A stretch of 64,000 nucleotides of DNA from Gracilaria gracilis (GCA_030374805.1 JARGSG010000043.1:62001-126000); one strand, 5' to 3'. Positions 8,966 through 19,779 are shown, numbered from the stretch's first letter. Notes: generated by a model from the letters alone, not told the origin. Made by a program: numbers and translations.

Positions 8966-10489
8966 ATGGAGTACTCCGCGCCCACGCCCGTGTCCAAGGG
9001 GCTTGTATCCCCGTCGCCGCGCTCACCGCTGCTCGCCTGCGCCAACGGCAACGTCTTGGATATTCATCACACCCTCACCTCAGCGTTGCATCACAGTGTA
9101 ACCACTGCCGCGCCCATCACCCATCTGTCATGGGGTCTTTCGCAGCACCACGGCGAGCTCGTTGCAGCTGCCTCTTCGCCCGCCAACTGCGTCGTTATCG
9201 TCGCCGCCGAGAGCGGCAGCGTCATCTCCGACATTCTGGATACCCCGCTTCGTATTTCCGGCGTGCACTTCTCGCCAGGCGTTTCTCCGGTGCTCTCTGT
9301 GCTGTATGAGAGGGGGGTGGCGCTGAACATGTTCTGCCCTTTTCGTGCGGTTCATCTGGGAACGCTGCCGTTTCCAAAGCTGCATCGCTCCACGTGGGTT
9401 CATGACTTTTCCGCGTGCGGCAATATGCTCGTCACTGTCAGTCGGAACAAAGCGTGCGATACGCTGTGTATCATAGCATGCAAGACCGCTCAAGTGCTAA
9501 GATCCATACGACTTGATGCCAACGTGGGCATAAACGACATTGTTGGAATTAAGTGTCTCCGAAACAATGCGGGTATTGTTGTGTGGGGTTCGCCCACAGA
9601 CCACGATCATTCGTATGCTCTTCTTTCTTGGTCCGGACGAATCATTTTTCATCACTCTCCCATTGAGCCTCTTCCCAGTCGTGTTGCTTCTGTGCGGGGC
9701 ATCAAGTTCAACGCTGCTCATTCTATGATGGCTATTTGTGCATTCGATGATTTATTGTCTCTGGTTGACATCCATCGCTGGGCCCTTATAAAGCAGCTAG
9801 CGCATCGCTCTCCAGACATCAGCGAAGCGCATCCTCCAATAGTCTATCGCGAACGAAGCAAGGCAATCCAAAACAGTGAAAACTCCTCTGTGAATGCCAA
9901 CGTTTCGCGCATTCCGAGAGCCCGGAGAAGTATTCGCGGCCGCTCGAATAGTGCTACCAAGGACAAGGAGAAGAAGAAGGTCGTTCGATCTAGTTACTTT
10001 GAGATCGTAAACAGCGAGAATGATGTTGAAATTACAAAGCGAGTGCGCACGTTCAGTCGAAAAGGTACAGCATTTGGCGGTGTGTCAATGTGCGAGTTCT
10101 CCCCGAATGGCCGATACATTGCCACTCGAACAGAAAGCGCATCCAACGTAGTATACGTATGGGATATACTCAATCTATGCTTGTCAACGCTTCTTATCCT
10201 TGAACAAGATGTATCGAGTTTCAAGTGGAGTAACTCTTCTAATCACCTTAAACGCGACCAAGATGACTGTCAGCTAGCGATAGTCTGTAGTGGTGATTGC
10301 TTGTATTTATGGAAAGCTGGTGGTGCCGCCTCGCTCAATGTCTCTGACCATATTCGATGGCGCACCCGTTTTTGTGCAAGGAAAGTTGAGTGGCTGCATG
10401 ATAACACTGCAGTAGTTGTCACTGACGGCGTCTCTGCAAAGGCCTTCTTGACCGTTTTTGTCACTGCTTCAAGCGCTCTGGGTGAGTGA
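8966..10489 (+). CDS. WRAP73: WRAP73/WDR8-like WD-repeat protein
   Basis: WRAP73 (WDR8) is a centrosome and spindle-pole WD40 protein in animals and fungi. The 507-residue frame starts at ATG 8966. Divergent WD40 blades run throughout, with the characteristic block FSPNGRYIATRTESASNVVYVWDILNL near residues 383-413 and a later LYLWK blade. A basic low-complexity insert lies near residues 300-345. The stop used here is at 10487-10489. An alternative end is plausible: a GTGAGT donor at 10482, a GACTAAC branch and an acceptor at 10570-10571 would remove a 90-nt intron, replace the last residues with VEKSSQRN and end at 10597. Intron size and motifs fit the other introns in the window. Family assignment is fairly secure; the C-terminus is not. 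Confidence 0.8.
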   Translation: MEYSAPTPVSKGLVSPSPRSPLLACANGNVLDIHHTLTSALHHSVTTAAPITHLSWGLSQHHGELVAAASSPANCVVIVAAESGSVISDILDTPLRISGVHFSPGVSPVLSVLYERGVALNMFCPFRAVHLGTLPFPKLHRSTWVHDFSACGNMLVTVSRNKACDTLCIIACKTAQVLRSIRLDANVGINDIVGIKCLRNNAGIVVWGSPTDHDHSYALLSWSGRIIFHHSPIEPLPSRVASVRGIKFNAAHSMMAICAFDDLLSLVDIHRWALIKQLAHRSPDISEAHPPIVYRERSKAIQNSENSSVNANVSRIPRARRSIRGRSNSATKDKEKKKVVRSSYFEIVNSENDVEITKRVRTFSRKGTAFGGVSMCEFSPNGRYIATRTESASNVVYVWDILNLCLSTLLILEQDVSSFKWSNSSNHLKRDQDDCQLAIVCSGDCLYLWKAGGAASLNVSDHIRWRTRFCARKVEWLHDNTAVVVTDGVSAKAFLTVFVTASSALGE

Positions 10490-11570
10490 TCTAGAGGAAG
10501 CTGTTGCTGTCGTCATTATTATGACTAACATTCATTTTATTTACTGGCAACTTCAACTCTCTTGCATCGAGTGGAAAAGTCCAGCCAACGTAATTGAAAC
10601 CCTTACTGGTTCGGCAAGCATAGATATGAACGTGATGAAGAGCTTAGACAATGCAAGTCACATCTGTTGCATGCGTGGTTGTATATCCGCATCATGTTTT
10701 GACAGAAGTGGCACATGCAGCGCCACGAGCAGTCGAAGAATAGCAACTCTGTTTCCCGAACGACTTGTATGTGCTTCACTGAATATGCCGAACACTGCAC
10801 TTGCCCCAAACCGCTGAAACCCGAAACCAGATCTAGGGTCCTCTTCTTACATACTTCAACTTTGGGCAAAATGTAGCCCTTCCACTCCCGAAGCAATCAA
10901 ATAGCTGCATTAGTCCATTTCTAGGCCTTGATATGTCCGATATGGATTAATAATAACAACACACATAAACAGAATCAGCTTCTTGTATTCTCCTCTCTCG
11001 TTTGTAATTATGGCCCACTCCACTCTAATTGTTTACCAAATGATTCCCGGAACAGATTGGTTGGCTGACCTACTTCTAACAGCTTCTTGAGACCTGATTT
11101 CCCTCACACGCTTCTGGAACTTCAAACAAGATCGAAGACTGTTCTCACTACACTATCGCTGTGAATCAGAAAAGAGGGCGCCGCGAAACGTCTCTAGACT
11201 CTACCTTGAGGAGATAAAAAAGGGCTTGCATGCCAAAAGCAGGACCTGAGAAGAAGCGTGTACTTTGAAGCTGAGGAAAAGACAAGGTTGGACACTGTGA
11301 AACAACTGAAATGAACGTGTGTGCGTGCTATTCTCGAGCAAACATGACATGTGTTACGAGCACGTGTTTACGACATGATTTACTGATAACTTGACGCCAA
11401 CCGAGAGCGAAGTTGGCAGCGATAGCGATAAAAGGCGTCCAAAAGAAAACCACAGAACCAAACAACGCACGCACGCAATTGACTGTGCACCAACACGACT
11501 TGGAAGAGCGTCACAGATGCATTCACACAAACACAAAACGCACATTTTGCGGTTGCAGACAGGCATTTGA
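10490..11570. other. Intergenic region, about 1.1 kb, no gene supported
   Basis: It contains the possible last WRAP73 exon at 10572-10597. Frames of 97-119 codons exist on both strands around 10.46-10.9 kb but lack recognisable motifs. Nothing else was seen up to RPS28. Confidence 0.4.
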
Positions 11571-11866
11571 TTACCTGAAACGACGCGCCTCTCGTTCCGA
11601 TTCGAGTAAAGCCAAGAGATCACCCTCGCGAACCGGGCCCTTGACGTTACGGATAATCGATCGATTCTGGTCGTCCAAGAACTCGACACGGACTTGGGTG
11701 ATACCACCGCGAGAACCGGTACGGCCGATGATCTTGGACACCTTGGCAATCTTAACGGGCTGATCCTGTGTTTCGGCGAAACGTGGTTTGGTTAACAACT
11801 GTCACGAAGGAAGTGGGGTTTTTTGAGGGTTGGAAATGATGGAGTTTTACGCTCTGTACTTACCAT
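11571..11866 (-). CDS. RPS28: 40S ribosomal protein S28 (eS28), split after the start codon
   Basis: A small-subunit ribosomal protein of the 40S head. The conserved body is unmistakable: [36 protein letters not shown] and the C-terminal [10 protein letters not shown]. The conserved part has no ATG at its start. An ATG followed directly by a GTAAGT donor lies at 11866-11864. Splicing from 11863 to 11766 (98 nt, TTAAC branch-like site, ACACAG acceptor) joins it to GATCAGCCC, giving [10 protein letters not shown] and a protein of about 66 residues, the usual length. Exon 1 therefore codes only the initiator methionine. A nearer acceptor would give a longer start (MLLTKPRF), which is less like the family. 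Confidence 0.93.
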
Positions 11867-12575
11867 TGCTTCTGTTAAGAGATGAAACGGTTACGATAAG
11901 TGAGATGAACAGGGCGGTGGTGACGAAGTGAGCTTTGGCAAGGAGGGACGATGGAGAGAGTCGCAAAGGCTTTGAACGTCGGCGGTATGTTCTACACATG
12001 GCACCTCTGGTTAGTCTGCACACATGCCATTGGCATGTGTGAAAAAGGCATGCTTTCACACTTGCTTTATGAAAAAGGCATGCTGTACTGTAATGGATAC
12101 GTGGAACTTGTTTTACAGTTGTTTCACGTGAGGCCCCGGGAAGCTTCACAAGCAGCTCTCACACAAGTTCGGTTACACTAAAAAAAGTATTGGAACGGCC
12201 CTCACGCTTAACGCGGGCTGGGATTAAGTTAGATACTTCGTTTCGCATGGTCAACCGACTGCTTTGATTCCCTGCGCCTACTATTGTACCATGTTCCTCT
12301 ATCATCGCTCTGGTCTCGTCAAAGCATTGGCCCACTAATCTAGCTTTCGACTATGCAAATTCACGTTGCATTTCGTCAACGAGCTCTCACAGAAAGCATG
12401 GCCCCTTTCGTCGCTGCTCGTATATATCCAAGTAAGCGGGAAGGTCCCATCATGTTCCGGCAGGTTTTTTCTCCCGTCATCGTGCGACGTCGCTCAAGAC
12501 CTCACTAGTATCGATACCACCTGGCGACAAGAACGTGGCTCTCACCGTTGCGCTCGTTGAAGCTTTTATTCCATC
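11867..12575. other. Divergent intergenic region RPS28 / kinase
   Basis: No gene supported. It holds a near-perfect palindrome at 12020-12040 (ACACATGCCA/TGGCATGTGT) followed by two copies of GAAAAAGGCATGCT at 12041-12054 and 12071-12084, plausibly promoter elements of RPS28. Confidence 0.5.
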
Positions 12576-14573
12576 ATGGAAAGTAAGATCAAAAGTGCTC
12601 TTGAAAAAGAACAACGTTCGTTCGAACTAATCAAATCGCAATGTTCTCCTCCAGACTGCATCGTCAACACCGTCCTCGAGTTGGATGGCAATTCCGACTT
12701 CCTCTGTCAGTTCTCTACAGCTGATTGTACTCAGTACGCGTTATGCATCGTCGTAACTGAACCCGCGCGTCTCAGTTGGAAGGAGAGCCGAGCTCTTGCC
12801 GAAGTGATGCGAACTGCTCGACGGGGTGGCACAATGACTCCACAAGCATTTGAAGAATTAATAGCTCGCCTTCGTGAAACGTACCTAAGGACTGAGGGTC
12901 CGAAGCAGCTCATGGGTGTGAATTGTGCCGCTTGTTTCCCGGGTCCGGCGGAAGTAGCTATTCGAGATCCAAACACAATCATTTCGACCACACTCTCTTT
13001 TAATATCGAAGACCAATCTCTATTGTTCCGATCCAAGACAAATTACGACAGCACTTACCTCATTTCTATAATTCTTCAATTACCTGATTGCCAACTTACG
13101 AAACTAGATTGTGATGCTGTAGTTCATGCCTTGGATGTGCTCGAAATGGGGGATATACTCTATCCCACTCGCTTTTTCGCCTTGGGCCTCAAGCTACGTC
13201 AGTTTTATAACATCATCAACGCGGTAGAGAATACCGCAGCAAATGAATATGCTCTTCACATTTCACCCACCCCAGTTCTCAATTCTGGGCCAATTCAACG
13301 CGTGCTTATACGCGCTGCCATGTCCTACAGCAACTCCACCCAAAAAGATTTGATATACGACAAAGAATCAACTTCTCCAGAGCCTACCTTTACAACTAGC
13401 GATGCATCGTTAACCTGCCCATACCGTGGGATCTCGTACAAGAGGTGCCTAAAACAGAGCGGGCAGGCCCAAGTTTACGTTGGGGTCAGGAACGGAGAGG
13501 AAGTTGCAATCAAAGTGTACTTGGATAGCGAAGAACAAGATGAATTTTTCCGGAACGAATTGAAACTGCTTCTCAAAATGGTTGACCATCCAAATGTCGT
13601 TGAAGTTTATGACTTTTTTGCGACTCCGAAGCCGGCGATCGTTATGGAGTATGTAGAAGGGGATGATCTAATGGACTATCTAGCCTCCAATCCACGATTA
13701 TCGGAGGAAGAAGGTAAGAAGTTGGTATTGGGTATTTCCGAAGGCCTTTATCATTTACACAAGAACAAAGTAATTCATCGCGATCTCAAGAGCCCAAATA
13801 TTATGAGGCGAACGGATGGCACCCCAGTTATCATTGATCTGGGTCTAAGTGCAGCTTTGAACAGAGCTAACAGCGCCCCTGCACGAGTCAATAATGCAGC
13901 ACAAAATGAGCGAAACAGGGTAGAGCAGTTGGCCACAGCTGCGTCGAGCACATTCTTTCACAATGAGACCAGAACCGGAAAGGGTTCGCTTTTGTGGATT
14001 TCGCCGGAGATGATCTTAGAAAGAAAATGGAGCGATCGCAGTGATGTGTACGCTTTTGGAATAATCATGTGGGAAGTCTTTTCAGGCAGGGTGCCTTTTA
14101 TTACCGAGATCCCGGATGCTCATGAAATGAGTCGGGATGAACTAGAGGCTGCAGTGGTTGATGCTATCGTTGATGGTGTGCGGCCTTCAATTTCGCATGT
14201 GAGTCACATTGCTCCCTATTTGCAAGAGACTATGCAAATGTGCTGGCATCCAGATCCAACTTGCAGACCAACCATGATGCGCGTAAGGGATATATTGCTC
14301 GGGAATGACCCTGAACCCCTCTTTCGTGCCTGTGACGTTGACAATTCTGGATATTTACAATTCAGCGAATTTGCTCAGTTCCTAGAAACGTACGCAGAGG
14401 GCGCTTTAGAACCAGAAGACGTCGTCTTCCTGTTTAACTCTATTGACACGGATGGAGACAAGTGCATAAGCTTCCCTGAATTTGAATGTTTCTGGAGTTT
14501 CCTTCAACAGTACGGTTTATCATCGTTTATTGCGAATGAGCATAGGACAGTTCAGATATTCAATGAAAGTTAG
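12576..14573 (+). CDS. TKL-like protein kinase fused to a C-terminal EF-hand pair
   Basis: A 665-residue protein from ATG 12576. Residues 1-270 form an unrecognised domain. The kinase domain spans about 285-575, with K313 in EVAIKVY, the catalytic loop VIHRDLKSPN (H401, D403), DLG instead of DFG (D421), then a long activation segment of about 50 residues before WISPEM, and SDVYAFGIIMWEVFSG. The HRDLKSPN and WISPEMI features point to the tyrosine-kinase-like group, not to the CAMK group that includes CDPKs. Two canonical EF-hand loops follow at 587 (DVDNSGYLQFSE) and 624 (DTDGDKCISFPE), both with acidic calcium ligands and the terminal Glu. A calcium-regulated kinase is inferred. No signal peptide or membrane helix. 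Confidence 0.88.
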   Translation: MESKIKSALEKEQRSFELIKSQCSPPDCIVNTVLELDGNSDFLCQFSTADCTQYALCIVVTEPARLSWKESRALAEVMRTARRGGTMTPQAFEELIARLRETYLRTEGPKQLMGVNCAACFPGPAEVAIRDPNTIISTTLSFNIEDQSLLFRSKTNYDSTYLISIILQLPDCQLTKLDCDAVVHALDVLEMGDILYPTRFFALGLKLRQFYNIINAVENTAANEYALHISPTPVLNSGPIQRVLIRAAMSYSNSTQKDLIYDKESTSPEPTFTTSDASLTCPYRGISYKRCLKQSGQAQVYVGVRNGEEVAIKVYLDSEEQDEFFRNELKLLLKMVDHPNVVEVYDFFATPKPAIVMEYVEGDDLMDYLASNPRLSEEEGKKLVLGISEGLYHLHKNKVIHRDLKSPNIMRRTDGTPVIIDLGLSAALNRANSAPARVNNAAQNERNRVEQLATAASSTFFHNETRTGKGSLLWISPEMILERKWSDRSDVYAFGIIMWEVFSGRVPFITEIPDAHEMSRDELEAAVVDAIVDGVRPSISHVSHIAPYLQETMQMCWHPDPTCRPTMMRVRDILLGNDPEPLFRACDVDNSGYLQFSEFAQFLETYAEGALEPEDVVFLFNSIDTDGDKCISFPEFECFWSFLQQYGLSSFIANEHRTVQIFNES

Positions 14574-15319
14574 ACACTTTTGTTGCTGGTTTTCAATTCT
14601 AATCGCACAACTACAGATGCTGTCTTGGGAGCAATCGAACACTAACCAAGGTTATAACTAATATGTACGACATCTTTTACTAAAAGAGTGAGCTCATGTA
14701 TTTAGTTCTGGTATCGATGATAACGAGAAGCACAGGTTTCAAGCAGAGGAGATTGTGAATCCTCAAACTGCATGCTACTCCGATAAGTTCGTTACTAACA
14801 AGTAGCAAAATGAGTTTTTGCCGTAGCAATAATTAACTCCACCCATGATTCGCTGCCGATAGGGTTCATGCTCACTGCCTGGAAGATTTCTGCTGGTTTC
14901 ATAAACAAATGCATTTCGCACGACTTTTTCTTTCGTAAGCGATAGTCGGGAGAGCAGTTAGACCGATGATGAATTATCATGAATAGAACGGCTCCGCACG
15001 GCATGCGCCCTATCATTGATAATTTACGGTACATGAAGAAGTCTTGAGCTCAGCATGAGATGATTGCGCGTCAAAATGTGTTTCGTTGGTAACATGAGTT
15101 ATGATCACACTTGTTCGTTTTTCTACCGAGTTCAACTTGTTTCCTTTCCCTACTTAAATGGTTACCTACATTCGAGTTCAGCCCAAGATTTTCCAAACCT
15201 CTTTCTTTTATCAGTAGTCATTGCAAACCGAAAAGTCGAGTCTTGGTAGTACAAAGTTTGTACATTGGTTTCGTATTCATTGTAAATTCAGCTTCGAAAA
15301 CAGTGTCGAGTTCCTCAAA
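14574..15319. other. Intergenic region, no gene supported
   Basis: About 750 nt. A 79-codon minus-strand frame (14795-15034) begins with ATG but has no recognisable motif. Nothing else was seen. Confidence 0.4.
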
Positions 15320-16392
15320 ATGAAGATCAGGACGGTGATCAGTACGGTTCTTTTTGTTTTCACTATTGTGGTCAATCTATGTTTTGCATCGGAGCAAATC
15401 GGGTATATCATTTCTGAGGACTTTATCGGGCATCCACTTGTTTGCCAGGGGCAATGTCATCATGCACAATCACCAGCAGTTCTTCTTGGGAATGCGCTTG
15501 GCATAGAAACCAACTTCATGCCCAAACACATGCGAATGGCTTCAGAATTCTTGGCGCAAGATGGTCAATCGCTCGCGACTGTCAATGGCAGGGCAGATAA
15601 GGCAAGCCTAAAGTCCATCATCAAGAAATACATGGGTGATGACGAAGACGATTCGGACAATTCTTGTGAGGAGGAGGATTGTACGTTCTTACAAAGTACA
15701 CTTAATTGCTCCGACGAAGGCACCCACACGGGAATTGGATTCGTGCCACTTCTTAGCATGAACGATGGTGGGTATATCTTTGCGCGTGTTTCATCGGGTA
15801 TATCTGGTCTGCGTGACAGATACTTCTCGTTAGAAGGAGAAGGAGGTCGAGCAGGGTATACCGTTTTTGTTGGGTCTCCAAATGGAGCGCCAACGACAGT
15901 ATTTGCGGTATGAAAACTCATTTTCGTTGTATCACCATCGAGTCCTACCAACTGTCTTCACTAGACTAACGCATTCTTTTTTTCATCCTTTGTTCTTGGG
16001 CGCAGGTTTTACAACCAACGCGAATCGGTTCAGGGCCTAAGGGGTCATTGAAGTTCCTCATTGAACAAGCTCTTATTTCATCACCGACACGTGACCGAGT
16101 TGGTCTAAAGTCTAAGCTCTATCGGAGTGGAAAGTTCATAAATTCTGAATGTGAGTTCGACGAAGACACTCCTTTCCGTCCATTACCAAATGGATTGATT
16201 CGAGAAATTGAAAGAGATGGACTGCTCACTGCTAATGAGAATTTCAAAATCGATTTCGGAAGAGAGACGAACATAACATCCGTTGAGGTAACACTTGGAC
16301 ACAAGCAATGCATGGCAATAGTTCTAAGCACAGCACCTCCTTGCTGCGTTGTCAATGTCAATATTCCTGTTTCTCATGGAGGCGGGTGCTAG
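15320..16392 (+). CDS. Secreted protein of unknown function, one intron
   Basis: Exons are 15320-15907 and 16006-16392. The 98-nt intron has donor GTATGA, branch GACTAAC and a pyrimidine-rich acceptor ending GCGCAG; it joins TTVFA to VLQPTRIG in frame for 324 residues. The first 23 residues form a clear signal peptide (KIRT then a hydrophobic core ending CFAS). The mature part has many Cys (for example VCQGQCHH and a CEEEDC pair in an acidic stretch, and a CCVVN near the end), suggesting disulfides, plus a Gly-rich segment near residues 145-190. No transmembrane helix follows, so secretion or a lumenal location is expected. I do not recognise the family. Confidence 0.75.
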
Positions 16393-16659
16393 TCGGAAGC
16401 AGAAATGTTGAAGAAGTTGGTGTACACCGTTTCTGGATTCTTCATTGTGGAATTCTGGACATATGAGGTTCATAGTAGAAAGCATGGTACTCCTTTGATT
16501 TCATGAAAGGGAACAATATGCACGTAATGCTTTACCTTTCGTTGTACACCAGTTTTTGAACACGTCTGCTCTAAAGCAAGGGGTACTTATTTACGATGCG
16601 TAAGGATGCCTCAGCTAGAATTTTATTTCCTCTCATATCTTTTTCTCTTAAGCGAACAA

Positions 16660-17029
16660 TCAACCTGTGATGGCTTCGGTGGAAATCTTGTGCGAGAAGT
16701 GAGGATCGAAAGCGATCCCAGGCTGTGAACTCTGACCCAGGATGACCAGTTCTTCTTGCGTAAGCTCTGACGTCGTACCGTCAGGGGCTACTCCTGCAAA
16801 ATATTGATGATCCATAAATACAATTTATTTCTATTTCTTTTTGAAAGCCAATAGTAAGTTAGGTGGCACTGCATGTCGTCAGCACTGCTGACGACATACC
16901 ACAAGTAGGAACTGAGATCCGGCGTCGTGTTAAGGTTTCACCCCTTTCACCGCCCGGGCCACGAATGGCGAGAGATTCTTCTTCACGTCTGACAATATAA
17001 TTCCAAGCAGACCAGTGTGCGTCGAGGCC
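16660..17029 (-). CDS. Unassigned split coding region, 5' end missing
   Basis: Two protein-like stretches on the minus strand fit one frame across a credible intron. The upstream exon (17029-16900) reads GLDAHWSAWNYIVRREEE and continues to RRRISVPTC; it starts after an AG preceded by a TTAACT branch-like site. An intron of 106 nt (16899-16794) has donor GTATGT and acceptor TTTTGCAG. The downstream exon (16793-16660) reads GVAPDGTTSELTQEELVILG and on to a TGA. No ATG lies in the upstream exon, and going further upstream runs into the divergent MIA40 gene, so the start is unexplained. A perfect hairpin (16873-16897) sits at the 5' splice site. Family not recognised. It may be a gene fragment. 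A 51-codon ATG frame (16815-16660) is an alternative reading. Confidence 0.4.
16873..16897. repeat. Perfect 12-bp inverted repeat
   Basis: ATGTCGTCAGCA and its complement TGCTGACGACAT are separated by one base. It lies inside the proposed minus-strand intron, starting next to its GTATGT donor, and in the upstream region of MIA40. Confidence 0.9.
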
Positions 17030-17075
17030 CTCGGAAAGGAATTTTAGTTAACATCACCACGTTTCCGGCTTCACA

Positions 17076-17675
17076 ATGGAACCTCAACCCTCAGCTCCAG
17101 AAAATGAGCAAGAGCCAGAATTATTTGCTGCCTCAGCCTCAGAAAAGGCCATAACTGCCGGCAAAACCGAGTCGGGCGTATCTGATCTGTCAGCCCTGTC
17201 TGAAGAACCACTCAACACGGCGCTAAAGGATAGTGTCGAACCGCAGGAAGTTGTGGAAAAGAAAGATTCGGAGGAATCTTCGAATTCTTCCTCTTTAGTG
17301 GATTCAGAGACTTCAAAGGGCGAACAAGGATTGTCAAGACCCGAAACAGATGATTCGGAGCAAGGCAGTGAGAGACCTTTGACAAAAGAGGAGCTCATTG
17401 AGGAGGCACTGAACTGCCCCTGTATTGCTTCTATGAAGGAGGGCTCTTGTGGAGATTCATTCATCGATGCGTACAAATGCTTTTTACAAAGCGAAACAGA
17501 ACCTAAAGGAATGGATTGCATGGAAGAGTTCAAGACAATGCAGTCTTGCTTAGCAGAACACCCTGAAGAATATAATATAGATGACGATGAAGCTGATGCT
17601 GATCCATTTGCAGTTACAAAGGAAAAAGGGGAAGAAGACTCTCCCAAAGTTGCAGTAGAATCTCCATCCGCATAA
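17076..17675 (+). CDS. MIA40: MIA40/CHCHD4-type mitochondrial intermembrane-space oxidoreductase
   Basis: Mia40 introduces disulfides into imported twin-Cys proteins in the mitochondrial intermembrane space. The 199-residue protein has an acidic Ser/Glu-rich N-terminal half and a compact CHCH domain near residues 112-165: the redox CPC motif in LNCPCIAS, then CGDSFIDAYKCF and CMEEFKTMQSCL (both CX9C), ending HPEEYN. Spacing matches CHCHD4. There is no N-terminal presequence or membrane anchor, so it resembles the soluble animal/plant form, not the anchored yeast form. The tail is acidic. Confidence 0.93.
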   Translation: MEPQPSAPENEQEPELFAASASEKAITAGKTESGVSDLSALSEEPLNTALKDSVEPQEVVEKKDSEESSNSSSLVDSETSKGEQGLSRPETDDSEQGSERPLTKEELIEEALNCPCIASMKEGSCGDSFIDAYKCFLQSETEPKGMDCMEEFKTMQSCLAEHPEEYNIDDDEADADPFAVTKEKGEEDSPKVAVESPSA

Positions 17676-17853
17676 ATTCCAAAACGGTGTGAGACCTTAT
17701 GTTTTTGGGCGTATCTGCACCATTGTTAAGATATTCTGTCAAAATGCTCTCAAACGATTTGTGTCGCAAAACTACTCGGCTTCTATCGGCAAATGCAAAG
17801 AAATTCGATGGCTTCTAACTTCAGACGAAGCTTGAATGCGTTACTGTTGACGG

Positions 17854-19779
17854 TCAGCTATGCCCTAAGGTTATGATTCGATCATAGAGTTGTCTTAACG
17901 ATGGGGAATGCGCAACTGTTAGAGAAGAAATTTCGGCTCTTTTGAGAGCTGTCATTACTCTTGCTTCACTCTCAACATCAAGAGAGGCTGTAGGTTCGTC
18001 CAGGATAACAAAACTGGGTCTGTGGAACAAGACCCTTGAAGCTGCGATCAGTTGTGCCTCCCCAGGACTTAATTGACTCGACCAGTCTGTCTTGAGGTCT
18101 AAGCATTGTCCACGTAAACCTCTGTACCAGCCAACCTCCATCAGAGCTGTGGATACTCTACTAGTTTCGTCTATTCCTCCATCACATTGACTTGGATAGG
18201 TTACAAGTTCACGTAGTGAACAAAAACCTGAAGTAATGTATGGCTTTTGCGGGACAAACATAACCGATGTTTGGTCCTGTGGCATTCGAACTGTTCCGGA
18301 TGAAGGGGACCACAACCCGCAAAGCACTCTGACAACGCTTGTCTTACCAGATCCAGTTCTGCCATCGAGCAAAACCCAGTCGCCCTTGTCGAGTGAAAAC
18401 GAAATTGGACCAATAGTTGTAGAACCTCCTGGCTGCACTACAAGCTCTTCAGCATGGATAGAATCTGTGGACGAATGTAGGGACTGGTGATCATATTCGT
18501 GAGATGTCCTTTTCATAAGCGGCTCCGTGTCGGGGCTATCTATTATTTCGTTTAGATCCGACGCAGGTTTTTCTTCAAGGGCGGCCATCAGAGCTGATAA
18601 TCTGTTTATGTGCGAGATGAATTCAGTTGCAACTGTGCCTAGTTGGACGAGCATGGTAAACGAATACAGGAGCTGCATGAAGATACCCCCCGTTTGAGAA
18701 ATCCATTGCGCTTTCTCACCAGGTGTCATAGTCGACGAAAAGGTGATACCGGAGGACTCGAATACGTTGGTGTGAATAGCCAAGGCTAAGGCGAGGTACA
18801 TGATCAACGAAATGTAATACCCAAAGCCGTATTGAACAAAGTTCAAGAAAATGTGCCGAGAAATGACAGTCCAGGTATTCGAAACAGTCTTATTCAAGTT
18901 GTCAGAGAGCTTTTTTTTCTCGAACGGTGCTCCTCTTAACAGTGCAATCTCTTCGAAATGTCGACGGAACTCTGCATGGCCATAACGAAAGTCAGCTTCG
19001 AGTTTCTCTTGACGAAAGACTACAGGCGAGGTGCGATTGATAACGAAGATGGTTCCAAGAGATGCAAACACTGACCATAGATATGCCACAACTATCCCAT
19101 ACCAACCTGTACGAAGTAAGGTCTTGTTCGAATAGAGAAGTAGTGACGCAACAGCTTCGATAAGGCCTCCTGTATCCTGGCCTTGAGATCTGCCCCCTGC
19201 CAGAATATCGAAGAAGGAAACTGAGAAGTCCCGGGCATCTGCAACTATGCGTTGGTCGGGGTTGTCAATTAGATCCTCCGCAATAAGCCTATAATAAGCA
19301 GGGGGGCTGTTGCTGTCCGAGTGGGAGTCATTTGCAAAGTAAAGATCATGAACAGCGTTAGTGATCCTAAGACGTAAATAGTTTGCGGAAGATTCTCTCA
19401 ATATACCGCGGACAACTTTGACGATCAGAACCATTGTCGCAATCAGAGCATACCACGTCATTTCGCTACGGAAAAGGGGCCAGTCTTCACTGACGAGAGT
19501 ATTGTAAAGCTTTCCTGGAGCTAATATGACGAAGTAACCGCCTACCATGTACGCAATTACCATGATAGGCACGCAAAGCATGACAACCATGTCTGGGAAT
19601 ATCTGTTCGTGAAGTGAATTCGATATATCCGTCTATCCAGTTAGCAAGTTCAGCAGACATAGAGACAAGATAAGCACAAAGCTAAAACTCACTGGAATCG
19701 AGGCAACTTTGAGAATGTGAAAGACTTTATGCACTGATTGACGATTCAGAACAGCGTGTCGTTCTTGAAACAGAGTCAT
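17854..19779 (-). CDS. Half-size ABC transporter, ABCD (peroxisomal/ABCD4-like) subfamily
   Basis: Two exons: 19779-19693 (29 codons, MTLFQERHAVLNRQSVHKVF) and 19632-17854, with a 60-nt intron (GTGAGT donor, GCTAAC branch, GATAG acceptor); 621 residues. The N-terminal half has several membrane helices and ABCD hallmarks: DNPDQRIVADARDFS and an EAA-like block around FRRHFEEIALLRG. The nucleotide-binding domain has Walker A GRTGSGKTS, a degenerate signature (LSPGEAQ) and Walker B FVILDEPTASLD. The family moves acyl-CoA species (ABCD1-3) or cobalamin (ABCD4) across peroxisomal or lysosomal membranes; which one applies here cannot be told. LSPGE in place of LSGGE resembles ABCD4 and bacterial SbmA-type proteins. 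Confidence 0.88.
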
